Shown: positions 48,715 to 58,576 of the stretch, in pieces | Layout: every line of letters begins with the position of its first letter | How positions within the stretch are numbered: the first letter of the stretch is position 1 | Assembly (NCBI RefSeq): GCF_000017405.1 | Contig: NC_009667.1 | Span: 248,001 to 312,000, forward strand | From: Brucella anthropi ATCC 49188 | GTDB lineage: Bacteria > Pseudomonadota > Alphaproteobacteria > Rhizobiales > Rhizobiaceae | Length of the DNA: 64,000 bases | Direction: 5' to 3' | Position numbers and translations under genes: made by a program | Notes under the pieces: generated by a model | Seen by the model: only the letters and a program-made list of their open reading frames with translations | What the model was told of the DNA's origin: nothing | The model's database searches: none

Positions 48715-50838
48715 ATGAGGAAGCGGAGGGGCGCTTCAGCTTCGACGGAAGGCACGATGGCGCGCACGTCCGAGCAGGACTTCCGCATCCTTTTCACAAC
48801 CCATCCGACACCGATGTGGGTTTATGACCCGGAGACGCTGCATTTCATCGTGATGAATGACGCTGCCTATCGGCTCTATGGATACACTGCTGATGAAATT
48901 CCGGGCATGACAGTGCTCGATATTCGACCCCAGACAGAACGGGATCGAATGCTGGCTGCCATTCGTGATCGCAGCGACCTTGAACGACCGGAGCGCTGGC
49001 AGCATCTGCGCGCGAATGGTGAAATCATTGACGTTCTGACTTACGGACGTCAGGTGCTGTTTGACGGCAAGGAAGCGATTCTCGCCATTGTTCAGGACAG
49101 GACAGAGTTGGCAGAAGCCAATCGTCAGGCAAACCACGCCCAAACCTTGCTGGACAGCCTCGTCAACAATCTGCCGCTTGGTGTCTTCGTCAAGGATATG
49201 CACGATGACGGTCGGTATGTGCTCTACAATCAGGCCGCATCAGCGGCGAGCGGACAGCCGGTAGACGAAGCCATCGGTTCGACCGACCTCGATCTTTTCC
49301 CTGAACGCGAGGCAACCGTCATCATCCAGCAAGATCGCACGGCGATGCGGCGTCGGGGCGTGTTGAACGTCGAACGCAAGATCGAGCGCAAGGACGGAAC
49401 GTCGCGAACGATGCGGATCATAAAATGTTCGATCCCACCGGTCGAAGGCAACGAGCCCCGCTATTTGATCGGGCTTGTTGAGGATATAACCGAACGGCGT
49501 GAGATTGAGGAACGCATGGCACATATTGCCATGCATGACAGTCTGACAGGCTTGCCGAACCGCGCCTATTTTGCTCACCATGTAGAGAGTTTGTTGAAAA
49601 AGGGCGGGGATTCCGAGCCTTTTGCCTTGTTCTACCTTGATATCGATCATTTCAAGAACATCAACGACAATATAGGGCATCAGGCTGGCGACCAGCTTTT
49701 GCAGGAAGTGGCGCGTCGACTGAAGCAGATCACGACTTCGGATGAATTCATTGCCCGGCTGGGAGGCGACGAATTTGCCATTGTCTACCGGAGCGGGACA
49801 CTGGCACAAATTGCAATGTTCGCTGACCGTATCCTTTCTGCTTTTCAGGATCCGTTCGAACTGGTGCGCAATTCAGAATTCGTCGCCTGCAGCATGGGCA
49901 TCGCCCAGGCGCCATTGCATGGAGACAACCCCGACGTGCTGATGCGCAATGCCGATCTCGCGCTTTATGCTTCAAAATCAGGTGGACGCCGTACATTCCG
50001 GTTCTATCAGCACTCCCTGCGCCTGGCGGCGGAGAAGCGTTATGTCATGACCGGCGAACTTCGTCAGGCTCTGCTGGATGAACAGTTTGAACTGCATTAT
50101 CAACCGATTTTCAATCTTGAGAGCGGCAAGATTTCCGGCTTTGAAGCGCTGATCCGCTGGCGTCATCCTGATCGCGGTATGGTTTCACCGGCGGAATTCA
50201 TTCCACTGGCAGAAGAAACCGGGCTCATCGGACCGATCGGCGACTGGGTTTTAAGGACTGCATGTCGGGAAGCTGTGCTCTGGCCGGAGGACATAAAAGT
50301 CTCGGTCAATCTTTCACCGGTCCAGTTCAGTCAGACCACGCTCTTGCATTCCGTCACGGATGCGTTGGAAGCAGCGCGTCTTTCACCCGACAGGCTTGAG
50401 CTTGAAATCACGGAGTCGGTCTTCCTGTCGAACAGCAAGAACAATATCGAGTTGCTGTTCGAACTTCGCCGATTGGGTGTTCGTATCGCGATGGATGATT
50501 TCGGGACCGGCTATTCCTCTTTGAGCTATTTGCGATCATTCCCATTTGATAAGATCAAGATTGATCGCAGTTTCGTTTCAGGGATCGAAGTCGATACGCG
50601 CGATCTGGCCATCATTCAGGCTGTGGCAACGCTCGGTGCTGGCTTCAATATTGTCACGACGGCCGAGGGCGTGGAAACCGCACAACAGTTGGAACGTTTG
50701 AAGACCGAGCGTTTTGGCGAAGTGCAGGGTTTTCTGACCGGGCGGCCAATGCCTGCCGGAGACGTGCATTCCTTTATCCAGAATCGCAGCAATGTCGGTC
50801 TGGAAATGCCTGCAGCACACAACAGATTACCGATTTAG
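48715..50838 (+). CDS. PAS-GGDEF-EAL cyclic-di-GMP enzyme
   Basis: 707 residues from ATG 48715, with AGGGA 6 nt upstream; a TTG at 48697 is less likely. Two PAS domains (about 15-125, 135-255; DITERREIEER links the second to the rest), a GGDEF domain with intact RLGGDEFAIVY (350-354) and an EAL domain with intact SGFEALIRWRHP (477-479) and DDFGTGYSSLSYL. No membrane segment, so a cytosolic sensor that may both make and degrade c-di-GMP. Monocistronic. Confidence 0.93.
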   Translation: MRKRRGASASTEGTMARTSEQDFRILFTTHPTPMWVYDPETLHFIVMNDAAYRLYGYTADEIPGMTVLDIRPQTERDRMLAAIRDRSDLERPERWQHLRANGEIIDVLTYGRQVLFDGKEAILAIVQDRTELAEANRQANHAQTLLDSLVNNLPLGVFVKDMHDDGRYVLYNQAASAASGQPVDEAIGSTDLDLFPEREATVIIQQDRTAMRRRGVLNVERKIERKDGTSRTMRIIKCSIPPVEGNEPRYLIGLVEDITERREIEERMAHIAMHDSLTGLPNRAYFAHHVESLLKKGGDSEPFALFYLDIDHFKNINDNIGHQAGDQLLQEVARRLKQITTSDEFIARLGGDEFAIVYRSGTLAQIAMFADRILSAFQDPFELVRNSEFVACSMGIAQAPLHGDNPDVLMRNADLALYASKSGGRRTFRFYQHSLRLAAEKRYVMTGELRQALLDEQFELHYQPIFNLESGKISGFEALIRWRHPDRGMVSPAEFIPLAEETGLIGPIGDWVLRTACREAVLWPEDIKVSVNLSPVQFSQTTLLHSVTDALEAARLSPDRLELEITESVFLSNSKNNIELLFELRRLGVRIAMDDFGTGYSSLSYLRSFPFDKIKIDRSFVSGIEVDTRDLAIIQAVATLGAGFNIVTTAEGVETAQQLERLKTERFGEVQGFLTGRPMPAGDVHSFIQNRSNVGLEMPAAHNRLPI

Positions 50839-50924
50839 GGCATCGCCCACTTGTTATTGAGCGGCGCTCGAAAAGCCATAACACCAAACGAAAAGTCCAA
50901 ATCGAACCTCGCCTTAAAAAGGGC

Positions 50925-50955
50925 TTGACCTTCCAACGGTGGGAAGGCCTATCTA
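50925..50955 (+). promoter_or_regulatory. CueR-type copper promoter of copA
   Basis: -35 TTGACC (50925-50930) and -10 TATCTA (50950-50955) with a 19-bp spacer that carries the dyad ACCTTCC-AACGGTG-GGAAGGC. Overlong spacers with this CTTCC/GGAAG dyad are typical of MerR-family CueR operators of copper ATPase genes. Confidence 0.85.
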
Positions 50956-51004
50956 AGGAGCAACTCTCGAATTATGCCCTTTCCGGGCGATGAAAGGGAT
51001 TGCC

Positions 51005-53488
51005 ATGAACAGGCCTGTTAATCACGAAACCATCAGTTTTCCAGTACCCGTCGAAGGGATGAGTTGCGCGTCTTGCGTGTCATCCGTTGAAAAAGCCGTG
51101 TCCAAAGTTCCGGGCGTCGACAAGGTTTCCGTCAATCTTGCAACGGAACGCGCCGACGTGACTTTCAGGGGCGAACCGGATTTGCCGTCGGTGATCGATG
51201 CCATTCGCAAGGCGGGTTATGATGTCCCGGCAGGGAGCATCGATCTCGCTATTGAAGGCATGACTTGCGCTTCCTGCGTCAGCAAGGTTGAGAAGGCGCT
51301 GAATGCTGTGCCGGGCGTAACACGCGCCAGTGTTAATCTCGCAACTGAACGTGCCCATGTGGAACTGGCCGGGCCGGTACAGTCATCCGAACTCATCAAG
51401 GCGGTTGAACAGGCAGGTTATGAGGCGCGTTCGCTGGATGACGCGCAGAGCGACGTCAAGCAGGAAACGCAGTCCGAGAAGCGGGATGCTGAAGCGGCAG
51501 AACTGAAGAAAAGCGTCATTCTCTCTGCCGTTTTGACCTTGCCTGTTTTCGTTATGGAAATGGGTTCGCATCTGATCCCGGCGGTTCATATGTTCGTCAT
51601 GGACAGGATCGGTATGCAGAACAGCTGGTATCTGCAGCTTGTGCTCACCACGCTGGTTCTGTTCGGTCCGGGATTGCGCTTTTTCAAGAAAGGCATTCCG
51701 GCGCTGTTACGCGGCACGCCTGACATGAATTCGCTGGTTGTGGTTGGCACGCTCGCGGCATGGGGCTATTCGGTGGTCGCGACTTTCCTTCCCGGTGTGC
51801 TGCCGGAAGGCACGGTGAATGTTTATTTCGAGGCCGCCGCCGTCATCGTCACATTGATCCTGATCGGGCGTTATCTGGAGGCGCGTGCCAAGGGACGCAC
51901 CAGTGCGGCTATCAGCCGGCTGGTTGGCCTGCAGGCGAAATCGGCGCGTGTGGTGCGTAATGGCGAGACGATCGATGTGCCGCTGGAAGATGTTCGCGCT
52001 GGTGACGTCGTACAAGTCCGCCCCGGCGAGAAAGTGCCGGTCGACGGCGAGGTGATCGAAGGTTCGTCCTATGTGGATGAATCGATGATTACCGGCGAGC
52101 CTGTACCTGTTGCCAAGGAAAAGGGTGCGGAAGTGGTCGGCGGTACGATCAACAAAACCGGCGCTTTCACCTTCCGTGCCACCAAGGTTGGCCGCGATAT
52201 GGTGATCTCGCAGATCATCCGCATGGTTGAGGACGCTCAGGCTGACAAGCTGCCAATTCAGGCAAAGGTCGACAAGGTGACCGGCTGGTTCGTACCCGCT
52301 GTGATGGCGGCTGCCGCTTTGACCTTTGCATTGTGGCTTGTGATCGGTGGCACGGGCATGCTGGGTTACGCGCTGGTGAACGCCATTGCGGTTCTCATCA
52401 TCGCCTGCCCGTGTGCCATGGGCTTGGCCACACCAACGTCCATTATGGTTGGCACTGGCCGCGCAGCCGAGTTCGGCGTCCTGTTTCGCCGCGGTGACGC
52501 ATTGCAGACCTTGCGCGATGCTTCCGTTATTGCCGTGGACAAAACGGGGACACTGACACAGGGAAAGCCCGCTTTGGCTCATTTCGCGACCGTCGAAGGC
52601 TTTGAGAAGGACGAACTTCTGGCGCTTGTCGCGGCTGTGGAGGCACGTTCCGAACACCCGATTGCCGACGCGATTGTGGAAGCAGCGAAAGAGAAGGGAT
52701 TGAAGCTTGCGGATGTATCGGCTTTCGAAGCCGTTCCTGGATTTGGACTGAAGGCTCATGTGTCCGGCCATGAGATTGCCATCGGCGCTGATCGTTACAT
52801 GGCAAAGCTTGGTCATGACGTTGCTGTCTTTGCCAATGATGCGAAGCGTCTCGGCGATGAGGGGCAGTCTCCGCTCTATGCAGCTGTCGATGGTAAGCTG
52901 GCAGCAATCCTGACTGTTGCCGACCCGATGAAGGAAACCACGCCAGCGGCGATTGCTGCCCTGCACGAGCAGGGGCTGAAGGTCGCCATGATCACCGGCG
53001 ATAACCGCCGCACGGCGGAAGCCATCGCAAAACGTCTCGGCATCGATGAAGTCGTTGCAGAAGTGCTGCCGGACGGCAAGGTTGAAGCGTTGAAGCGGCT
53101 TTCGGCAGGTGGCAAGCGGATTGCCTTTGTCGGTGACGGTATCAACGATGCGCCTGCACTGGCTGCTGCCGATGTCGGTATTGCGATTGGCACCGGCACG
53201 GATATTGCGATCGAAAGCGCAGATGTGGTGTTGATGTCGGGCGATCTTCGCGGCGTGGTCAATGCCATTGCCATATCGAAGGCGACGATCCGTAATATCA
53301 GCGAAAACCTGTTCTGGGCCTTTGCCTATAACGTCGCGCTGATCCCTGTCGCGGCGGGTGTCCTCTATCCGTTCACTGGCACGTTGTTGTCACCGGTTCT
53401 GGCGGCAGGCGCCATGGCTTTCTCCAGCATCTTCGTGCTGAGCAATGCCTTGCGGCTCAAGGCTTTTAAAAGCCCGATAGAGGCCTGA
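51005..53488 (+). CDS. copA: Copper-exporting P1B-type ATPase
   Basis: 827 residues from ATG 51005 (AAAGGGA upstream; ATG 50990 possible). Two N-terminal metal-binding domains with [10 protein letters not shown] and [10 protein letters not shown]; eight membrane segments; the transport motif [15 protein letters not shown] (Cys468, Cys470); phosphorylation site [11 protein letters not shown] (Asp512); [13 protein letters not shown] and [11 protein letters not shown]. Exports Cu(I) from cytoplasm to periplasm. Induced through the adjoining CueR-type promoter; a cueR gene lies 10 kb away at the window edge. Confidence 0.96.
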   Translation: MNRPVNHETISFPVPVEGMSCASCVSSVEKAVSKVPGVDKVSVNLATERADVTFRGEPDLPSVIDAIRKAGYDVPAGSIDLAIEGMTCASCVSKVEKALNAVPGVTRASVNLATERAHVELAGPVQSSELIKAVEQAGYEARSLDDAQSDVKQETQSEKRDAEAAELKKSVILSAVLTLPVFVMEMGSHLIPAVHMFVMDRIGMQNSWYLQLVLTTLVLFGPGLRFFKKGIPALLRGTPDMNSLVVVGTLAAWGYSVVATFLPGVLPEGTVNVYFEAAAVIVTLILIGRYLEARAKGRTSAAISRLVGLQAKSARVVRNGETIDVPLEDVRAGDVVQVRPGEKVPVDGEVIEGSSYVDESMITGEPVPVAKEKGAEVVGGTINKTGAFTFRATKVGRDMVISQIIRMVEDAQADKLPIQAKVDKVTGWFVPAVMAAAALTFALWLVIGGTGMLGYALVNAIAVLIIACPCAMGLATPTSIMVGTGRAAEFGVLFRRGDALQTLRDASVIAVDKTGTLTQGKPALAHFATVEGFEKDELLALVAAVEARSEHPIADAIVEAAKEKGLKLADVSAFEAVPGFGLKAHVSGHEIAIGADRYMAKLGHDVAVFANDAKRLGDEGQSPLYAAVDGKLAAILTVADPMKETTPAAIAALHEQGLKVAMITGDNRRTAEAIAKRLGIDEVVAEVLPDGKVEALKRLSAGGKRIAFVGDGINDAPALAAADVGIAIGTGTDIAIESADVVLMSGDLRGVVNAIAISKATIRNISENLFWAFAYNVALIPVAAGVLYPFTGTLLSPVLAAGAMAFSSIFVLSNALRLKAFKSPIEA

Positions 53489-53494
53489 GCAAAA

Positions 53495-53525
53495 GAAAGG
53501 CGCGGTGTTGACCGCGCCTTTTTGT
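53495..53525 (+). terminator. Rho-independent terminator of copA
   Basis: GGCGCGGT-GTTG-ACCGCGCC followed by TTTTTG, 10 nt after the copA stop. Confidence 0.88.
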
Positions 53526-53527
53526 TT

Positions 53528-53624
53528 CAGAGCATTTCCAGCAAAAGTGCGAAGCGGTTTTGCGTAGGATAATGCGTACAAACAAAGACATAGAGCGGTT
53601 CCGTTTCAACCGGAACCGCTCTAA
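53528..53624. repeat. Intergenic repeat with perfect 12-bp hairpin
   Basis: An AGAGCATTTCC ... GAAGCGGTTTTGCG unit followed by AGAGCGGTTCCG-TTTCAAC-CGGAACCGCTCT (53592-53622). Related to the elements at 26566 and 38394. The terminal hairpin overlaps the stop codon of the reverse-strand gene and probably ends or stabilises that operon's mRNA. Confidence 0.65.
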
Positions 53625-54907
53625 TGAGTTCCGACAGCCTTGCCGTATGTCCGGACCACATTGCGGACGGCCTCCACCATCAAGGCGTGGGGCGTCGCTT
53701 CAATCTCACCCGAGGCGACTGCCGGATAAAGCGTACCGAGATACTGACTGATCAGCGTTTCCGGTATCTTGCGCCCTTCCAGACGGTTCAAAAGCGCATC
53801 GACGGCAGCAGTTGCGACCGGATGCGGCCAGTAATAGCGAATGCGGTCGCTATAGGAGAAATGGCGTTGCAGGCGCAGTTCTTCCGCATCACCGTGATAG
53901 TATTTTTCCCAGTTCTTCGGCTCTGCGAGAAGTAGCGCTTCCATCTTACCGCGCAGGGTTTCTTCTTCCGGCAGTTTGTCGAGGAAAGCTGCAATCTGGT
54001 CGAGACCGTAAAGCGCCTCGCGCAGTGCAAAAGTCAGGCCGGGGCCGACTTTCAGAATGGTGAAACCGTCATCAACCAGATCGGAAAGCGCTTCCACCGG
54101 CTGATAGTCGGTGGAGTGGGCTTCAAAGACGAATTGCGCCATTTCGCTGAGAACACCGCTTAACGCCGTCGCCTTTTCACTGTTGTAGAAGACGACATTT
54201 TCGTTGCCGAACTCGACGCCCGGCTGCACCACGACGCCGATGGCGCGGGCGAATGCGTCTTCCAGTCCGAGTGCTGCGAAAGCCTTGCGGTGAATGGCGA
54301 CGGTTTCAACTGCCGCGCCCGGCTTGGTCAGCTCCAGCTCTTCGATTTCTTCCATCGCTCCGCCGGGGATAGGGACTTCCGTGCCGATGATATAGACCGG
54401 TAGGTCGTATCCGGCTTCGTGGGCTGCTGCTTCCGAAACCTTGGCCAGGCGCGCTGCGCGCTCGGCGGTCACGGCATCGGGCAGTGCGACCGGCTCGCCA
54501 GCACAGCCCATCGAGGTATCGAGATGGATTTTGGTGAAGCCAGCGCGCACGAAGGCGTCGATCATCACATCCGACTTCGCAAGGGCTTCTTCGGCGGGCA
54601 GATGCTTCCACGGGTTGGGGCCGAGATGGTCGCCGCCCAGAATAAGCCGCTTGGTGTCGAAGCCGACACGGGCGGCGATGTCTTCCACAAAGCGGCGGAA
54701 GTCGGCAGGCGTCATGCCTGTATAGCCGCCGTCCTGATTGACCTGATTGCAGGTGGCCTCAATCAGCACGTCCGTGCTGGTCGCGATGCCTTCAAGAAGC
54801 GCGGCCTCGATCACCAGCGGATGCGCAGAGCAGATCGACGTGATGCCGCCGCGAACGCCGCTTGCATAACGGGCGGGAAGTGCGCTCAGAACATTCGTGC
54901 TGCTCAT
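53621..54907 (-). CDS. GatZ/KbaZ-like protein, possible tagatose-6-phosphate epimerase
   Basis: 428 residues of the GatZ_KbaZ family (PF08013), seen in GVRGGITSICSAHPLVIEAA, LILGGDHLGPNPW and IHLDTSMGCAGEPV. In enterobacteria GatZ is called a non-catalytic aldolase subunit, but related Agrobacterium proteins were described as D-tagatose 6-phosphate 4-epimerases. No GatY/KbaY aldolase is present here, which favours the epimerase role (inference). Last gene of a sugar operon, overlapping the kinase by 4 bp. Confidence 0.85.
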   Translation of the reverse strand: MSSTNVLSALPARYASGVRGGITSICSAHPLVIEAALLEGIATSTDVLIEATCNQVNQDGGYTGMTPADFRRFVEDIAARVGFDTKRLILGGDHLGPNPWKHLPAEEALAKSDVMIDAFVRAGFTKIHLDTSMGCAGEPVALPDAVTAERAARLAKVSEAAAHEAGYDLPVYIIGTEVPIPGGAMEEIEELELTKPGAAVETVAIHRKAFAALGLEDAFARAIGVVVQPGVEFGNENVVFYNSEKATALSGVLSEMAQFVFEAHSTDYQPVEALSDLVDDGFTILKVGPGLTFALREALYGLDQIAAFLDKLPEEETLRGKMEALLLAEPKNWEKYYHGDAEELRLQRHFSYSDRIRYYWPHPVATAAVDALLNRLEGRKIPETLISQYLGTLYPAVASGEIEATPHALMVEAVRNVVRTYGKAVGTH

Positions 54908-55851
54908 GCTGGAACTCCGTTTTTCTGCAGGAAGGCTTCAATTTCGGCCATGGTCGAGGTGCCTTCCATCGGTCCCTTGACGCCGACGGCGCGTGCGCCG
55001 GTGGCGTTGGCGATGACGAGGGCTTCTTTCGGTGCCATGTCGCGCAGCCAGCAGGTGACGAATGCCGCGCCAAAACTATCGCCCGCTCCGGTCGGGTCGA
55101 TCTCATCGACCTTGAAAGCAGGCGCGAAAACTTCGCCGGACTGATCGAAATAGCTTGCGCCTTCCGCGCCGCGCTTGACCACGACGGCCTTCACGCCCCG
55201 CGCCAGCAGTTCTTCCACGGCTGCCTTTTCCTCGGTCGCCTTGGTGAAGAGGAAAATTTCCGGGCCGCTCGGCATGAACAGGTCGGTGTTTTCCAGCGCA
55301 TGGGCCAGTGCCTGGCGCATGCCCGGCAATTCCAGCATTTCCTTGCGGATATTCGGGTCGAAGGACACGGTGCCACCCTTCGCCTTGATACGGATCGTCG
55401 CCTCGTGGATTGCAGAAACAATGCCTTCGGAGAACAGGGCGGAGCCCATGATATGCAGGTGATCGGCGGTCTCGATCAGCATTTCAGCTTCCGGCGTCAG
55501 GCCGATGGCGCTGCATGCGCTGTGCTTGATGTTGAAGATGAAATCGCGATTGCCATCCGGGCGATAACGCACGAAAGCGCTGCCGGTGGCGGCTGTCGGA
55601 TGTACGCCGATGGCCGAAATATCCACGCCGTCCTTCTGCAAGCGCTCGATATTGAGCGCGCCGAAGTCATCATTGCCGACCGCGCTGACCATGCCGCAAG
55701 ACTGGCCCATCTTGGCGGCCTGATCGATGAAGATTGCGGGCGCGCCGGAGGCGAACGGCCCGATCAATGGGATGGCGGTCTTGAAACCGTTGCCGGTTTC
55801 CACGGCCATGATTTCGACGACGATCTCGCCGATGGTGATGATCTTTTTCAT
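54904..55851 (-). CDS. PfkB-family sugar kinase
   Basis: 315 residues from the ATG at 55851 (a GTG 9 nt upstream is possible). IITIGEIVVEIMA opens the ribokinase fold; the DPTGAGDSFGAAFV anion-hole motif with catalytic Asp lies near residue 260. Phosphorylates the incoming sugar, and with the GatZ-like neighbour a ketohexose such as tagatose is a reasonable guess. Between the transporter and GatZ-like genes. Confidence 0.88.
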   Translation of the reverse strand: MKKIITIGEIVVEIMAVETGNGFKTAIPLIGPFASGAPAIFIDQAAKMGQSCGMVSAVGNDDFGALNIERLQKDGVDISAIGVHPTAATGSAFVRYRPDGNRDFIFNIKHSACSAIGLTPEAEMLIETADHLHIMGSALFSEGIVSAIHEATIRIKAKGGTVSFDPNIRKEMLELPGMRQALAHALENTDLFMPSGPEIFLFTKATEEKAAVEELLARGVKAVVVKRGAEGASYFDQSGEVFAPAFKVDEIDPTGAGDSFGAAFVTCWLRDMAPKEALVIANATGARAVGVKGPMEGTSTMAEIEAFLQKNGVPA

Positions 55852-55865
55852 AAGGTGCACCGCGA

Positions 55866-56861
55866 TTACGTACGCATGGATTTCGAGCGCACGTCCAGCC
55901 AGACGGCAACCAGAATGACCACGCCCTTGACGATGAGCTGATAGAAATAGGGCACCGACAGCATGTTCATGCCGTTGTTGATGACACCGATGATGAGCGC
56001 GCCCAGAATGGTGCCGACCATGGTGCCGACGCCGCCGGCAAGCGAGGTGCCCCCAAGCACGACCGCCGCAATGGCGTCGAGTTCATAGCCCATGCCTGCA
56101 TTGGTCTGTGCTGAGGACAGGCGCGAGGAGAGGAGAATGCCGCTGATGGCTGCCATGACGCCGGAGAGCATGAAGACGATGATCTTGATGCGGTCGACGC
56201 GGATGCCCGAATAGATCGCTGCTTCCTTGTTGCCGCCCGACAGATAGATGCGGCGACCGAAAACGGTCTTCGACAGCAGGATATAATTGAAGATGAACAG
56301 AACGCCGACGATCCAGATGATGATCGGCAGGCCGAGCCAGTTTTCCGAGCCGATGGCAAGCCAGGTATCGTTTTCGATGATTTCCGGTGCGCCATTGGTC
56401 GGCAGGCTGACCATGCCGCGATAGATGCCCATTGTCGCAACGGTCACGATGAAGGAGGGCAGCATCAGCTTTGCCGAAAGCACGCCGTTCAGGCCACCCA
56501 TGATGGCGCCCGCCGCAAGGGTGAAAACGACGGTCGGCACGAAGCCGAAACCCATGGCGAAAGCCTGCGCCGCCACCATGCCGGAAACTGCGATGATCGA
56601 GCCGATGGACAGGTCGATTTCGCCGAGCAGGATCACATAGGTCATGCCATAGGCGGCAACGGCAATCACCGCCACCTGCTGCATGATGTTCATGAAGTTG
56701 TTGAAAGCGAGAAAGCGCGGGTTCAGCACTGCAAAGACCACGCAGAGCACGGCCAGCGAGATGATGATGCCGCCATACTGGCGGATCAGCGGGGAGCTGA
56801 AAAGCGAACGGCGGACTTCCGCGTCCACGGCTTTCTTCTGAATATTTTGTGCGTTGCTCAT
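55866..56861 (-). CDS. Sugar ABC transporter permease (RbsC type)
   Basis: 331 residues with about eight to ten membrane segments, including VTVATMGIYRGMVSLPTNGA and AIAAVVLGGTSLAGGVGTMV, the conserved RbsC-family loop. Forms the inner-membrane channel with the ATPase gene that it overlaps by 4 bp. Confidence 0.92.
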   Translation of the reverse strand: MSNAQNIQKKAVDAEVRRSLFSSPLIRQYGGIIISLAVLCVVFAVLNPRFLAFNNFMNIMQQVAVIAVAAYGMTYVILLGEIDLSIGSIIAVSGMVAAQAFAMGFGFVPTVVFTLAAGAIMGGLNGVLSAKLMLPSFIVTVATMGIYRGMVSLPTNGAPEIIENDTWLAIGSENWLGLPIIIWIVGVLFIFNYILLSKTVFGRRIYLSGGNKEAAIYSGIRVDRIKIIVFMLSGVMAAISGILLSSRLSSAQTNAGMGYELDAIAAVVLGGTSLAGGVGTMVGTILGALIIGVINNGMNMLSVPYFYQLIVKGVVILVAVWLDVRSKSMRT

Positions 56862-58417
56862 AGGTGCATTCCTGCTGCGTAGCTCATGACGGTTTCTGGC
56901 GTGAGGCCATCGGCATCGACAATGGCGGCGACATGCTTGTTATGCATGACGGCCACGCGGTCGCTCAGGCCCAGCACTTCCGGCAGTTCGGAGGAAACCA
57001 TCAGGATCGCCGCGCCATTGGCGGCAAGTTCACGGATGATGCGATAGATTTCGAATTTCGCGCCGACATCGACGCCGCGTGTCGGCTCATCGAGAATGAG
57101 GATGCGCGGCTTTGTCTGCAGCCACTTTGCCAGCACGATCTTCTGCTGGTTGCCGCCGCTGAGCGACCCGGCAACCGTGTCGATGGATGCTGTCTTGATC
57201 GCAAGACGCAGCACTTCCGCCTTGGCGGCGGAGCGCTCCGCTTTCGAGCGCATGAGGCCGAAAGGCCCTGCAAGCTGGCCGAGCGCCACCATGTTGATAT
57301 TGCGCTCAACGCTGTGTGGCAGAACGAGACCTTCTTCCTTGCGGTTCTCGGTCACGAAAGCAATGCCGTTGCGAATAGCATCGGTCGGTGAGGAGAGGGT
57401 GATGACCTCTCCGTCGAGCCTGATTTCACCCGTGGGCCGCAGCATACCGAACAATGCCTTCATCACGTCCGAACGGCCAGAACCGACCAACCCGAAAAGC
57501 CCCAGAACTTCGCCGGGTTTCACGTCGATGGAAACATCGTTGAATTTGCCCGCAACCGAGAGGTTCTTCGTTTCAAGTATGGGCGGCACGCTTGCCGATG
57601 GTCTCGGCGCTTCGCGCGGCGGATAGATGTCGTTCATCTCACGGCCGACCATCAGGGCGATCAGCCGCTCGATTGTGGTCTCGCTCTTTTCCGTGGTCGT
57701 TACATATTCGCCATCGCGAACGACCGTAATGTCGTCGGAAAGCCGCATGATTTCTTCCATGCGATGCGAAATATAAATAACGGCTGTGCCCCTGGCTTTC
57801 AGGCGCTCGATAATCGAAAACAGGATTTCCGCTTCGCTGTCGGAGAGCGATGAGGTCGGCTCATCCAGAATGACGACGTCAGCAGGCTGGCTCAGGCCCT
57901 TGGCGATTTCGACGAGCTGGCGCTGGGCAATCGACAGGTCGCCAACCTTTGCGCGTGCATCGACAGGCAGACCAAGCTCATCGATGAGCTTGTCGGCAGC
58001 GGCGTTCAGTTCGCGCTCCCGCACAAAACCGAAGCGGCTTGGCTCATGATTGGCGAAGATGTTCTCGGCCACGCTGAGATTGCGCGACAGGCTCAATTCC
58101 TGAAAGACGATGGCGATGCCATTTGCACGGGCATCGCGCGGGTCTTTCGGCGTATAGGTCGCGCCCTTGAGCAAAATGGTGCCGGAGGTTGGCTTGAAAA
58201 CGCCAGCCAGAATCTTCATTAGGGTGGATTTTCCGGCGCCGTTTTCGCCAAGAAGCGTATGCACGCGGCCGCGACGCACGGTCAGGTTCATGCGCTTGAG
58301 CGCGATGACCGGGCCGAAGGATTTCGCCACATCGCGAATTTCAAGCACCGTATCCGGCAGGGCGTTTCGTTCGGATTTGGTGGCTGTCTCGGTATCTGTC
58401 ACTTTGGGGGCCTCCAC
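56858..58417 (-). CDS. Sugar ABC transporter ATPase (RbsA type)
   Basis: 519 residues with two nucleotide-binding halves: first Walker A LLGENGAGKSTLMKI and Walker B VVILDEPTSSLSDSE; the second half has the degenerate P-loop LFGLVGSGRSDVMKA, signature LSGGNQQKIVLAKWL and ILILDEPTRGVDVG. This duplicated layout is specific to the CUT2 (ribose/xylose) family. Energises uptake through the permease downstream. Confidence 0.94.
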   Translation of the reverse strand: MEAPKVTDTETATKSERNALPDTVLEIRDVAKSFGPVIALKRMNLTVRRGRVHTLLGENGAGKSTLMKILAGVFKPTSGTILLKGATYTPKDPRDARANGIAIVFQELSLSRNLSVAENIFANHEPSRFGFVRERELNAAADKLIDELGLPVDARAKVGDLSIAQRQLVEIAKGLSQPADVVILDEPTSSLSDSEAEILFSIIERLKARGTAVIYISHRMEEIMRLSDDITVVRDGEYVTTTEKSETTIERLIALMVGREMNDIYPPREAPRPSASVPPILETKNLSVAGKFNDVSIDVKPGEVLGLFGLVGSGRSDVMKALFGMLRPTGEIRLDGEVITLSSPTDAIRNGIAFVTENRKEEGLVLPHSVERNINMVALGQLAGPFGLMRSKAERSAAKAEVLRLAIKTASIDTVAGSLSGGNQQKIVLAKWLQTKPRILILDEPTRGVDVGAKFEIYRIIRELAANGAAILMVSSELPEVLGLSDRVAVMHNKHVAAIVDADGLTPETVMSYAAGMHL

Positions 58418-58537
58418 TCTCCGTTATTCAGTTTCGCAATGGATTTTAAGATCGATCCCGAGCGAAGTCTGCAATTCAAAAGGGTTGCGGCGGCGGCAAG
58501 GCGCGTGGTGTTCGCCGGGCCGCCGCACGCAGATAGG

Positions 58538-58567
58538 AAACAGCGACTGGGAGGAGTGTCGCTGTTT
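58538..58567 (-). terminator. Hairpin between binding-protein and ATPase genes
   Basis: AAACAGCGAC and GTCGCTGTTT are perfect complements (10 bp) with a 10-nt loop, 10 nt after the binding-protein stop on the reverse strand. It should reduce read-through or protect the 3' end, giving more binding protein than transporter. Confidence 0.6.
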
Positions 58568-58576
58568 CACGCGGTG

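Noticed and set aside
51707..52966. 419-codon reverse open frame within copA
   Set aside because: Shadow of copA; composition (His, Arg, Gln rich) is not protein-like.
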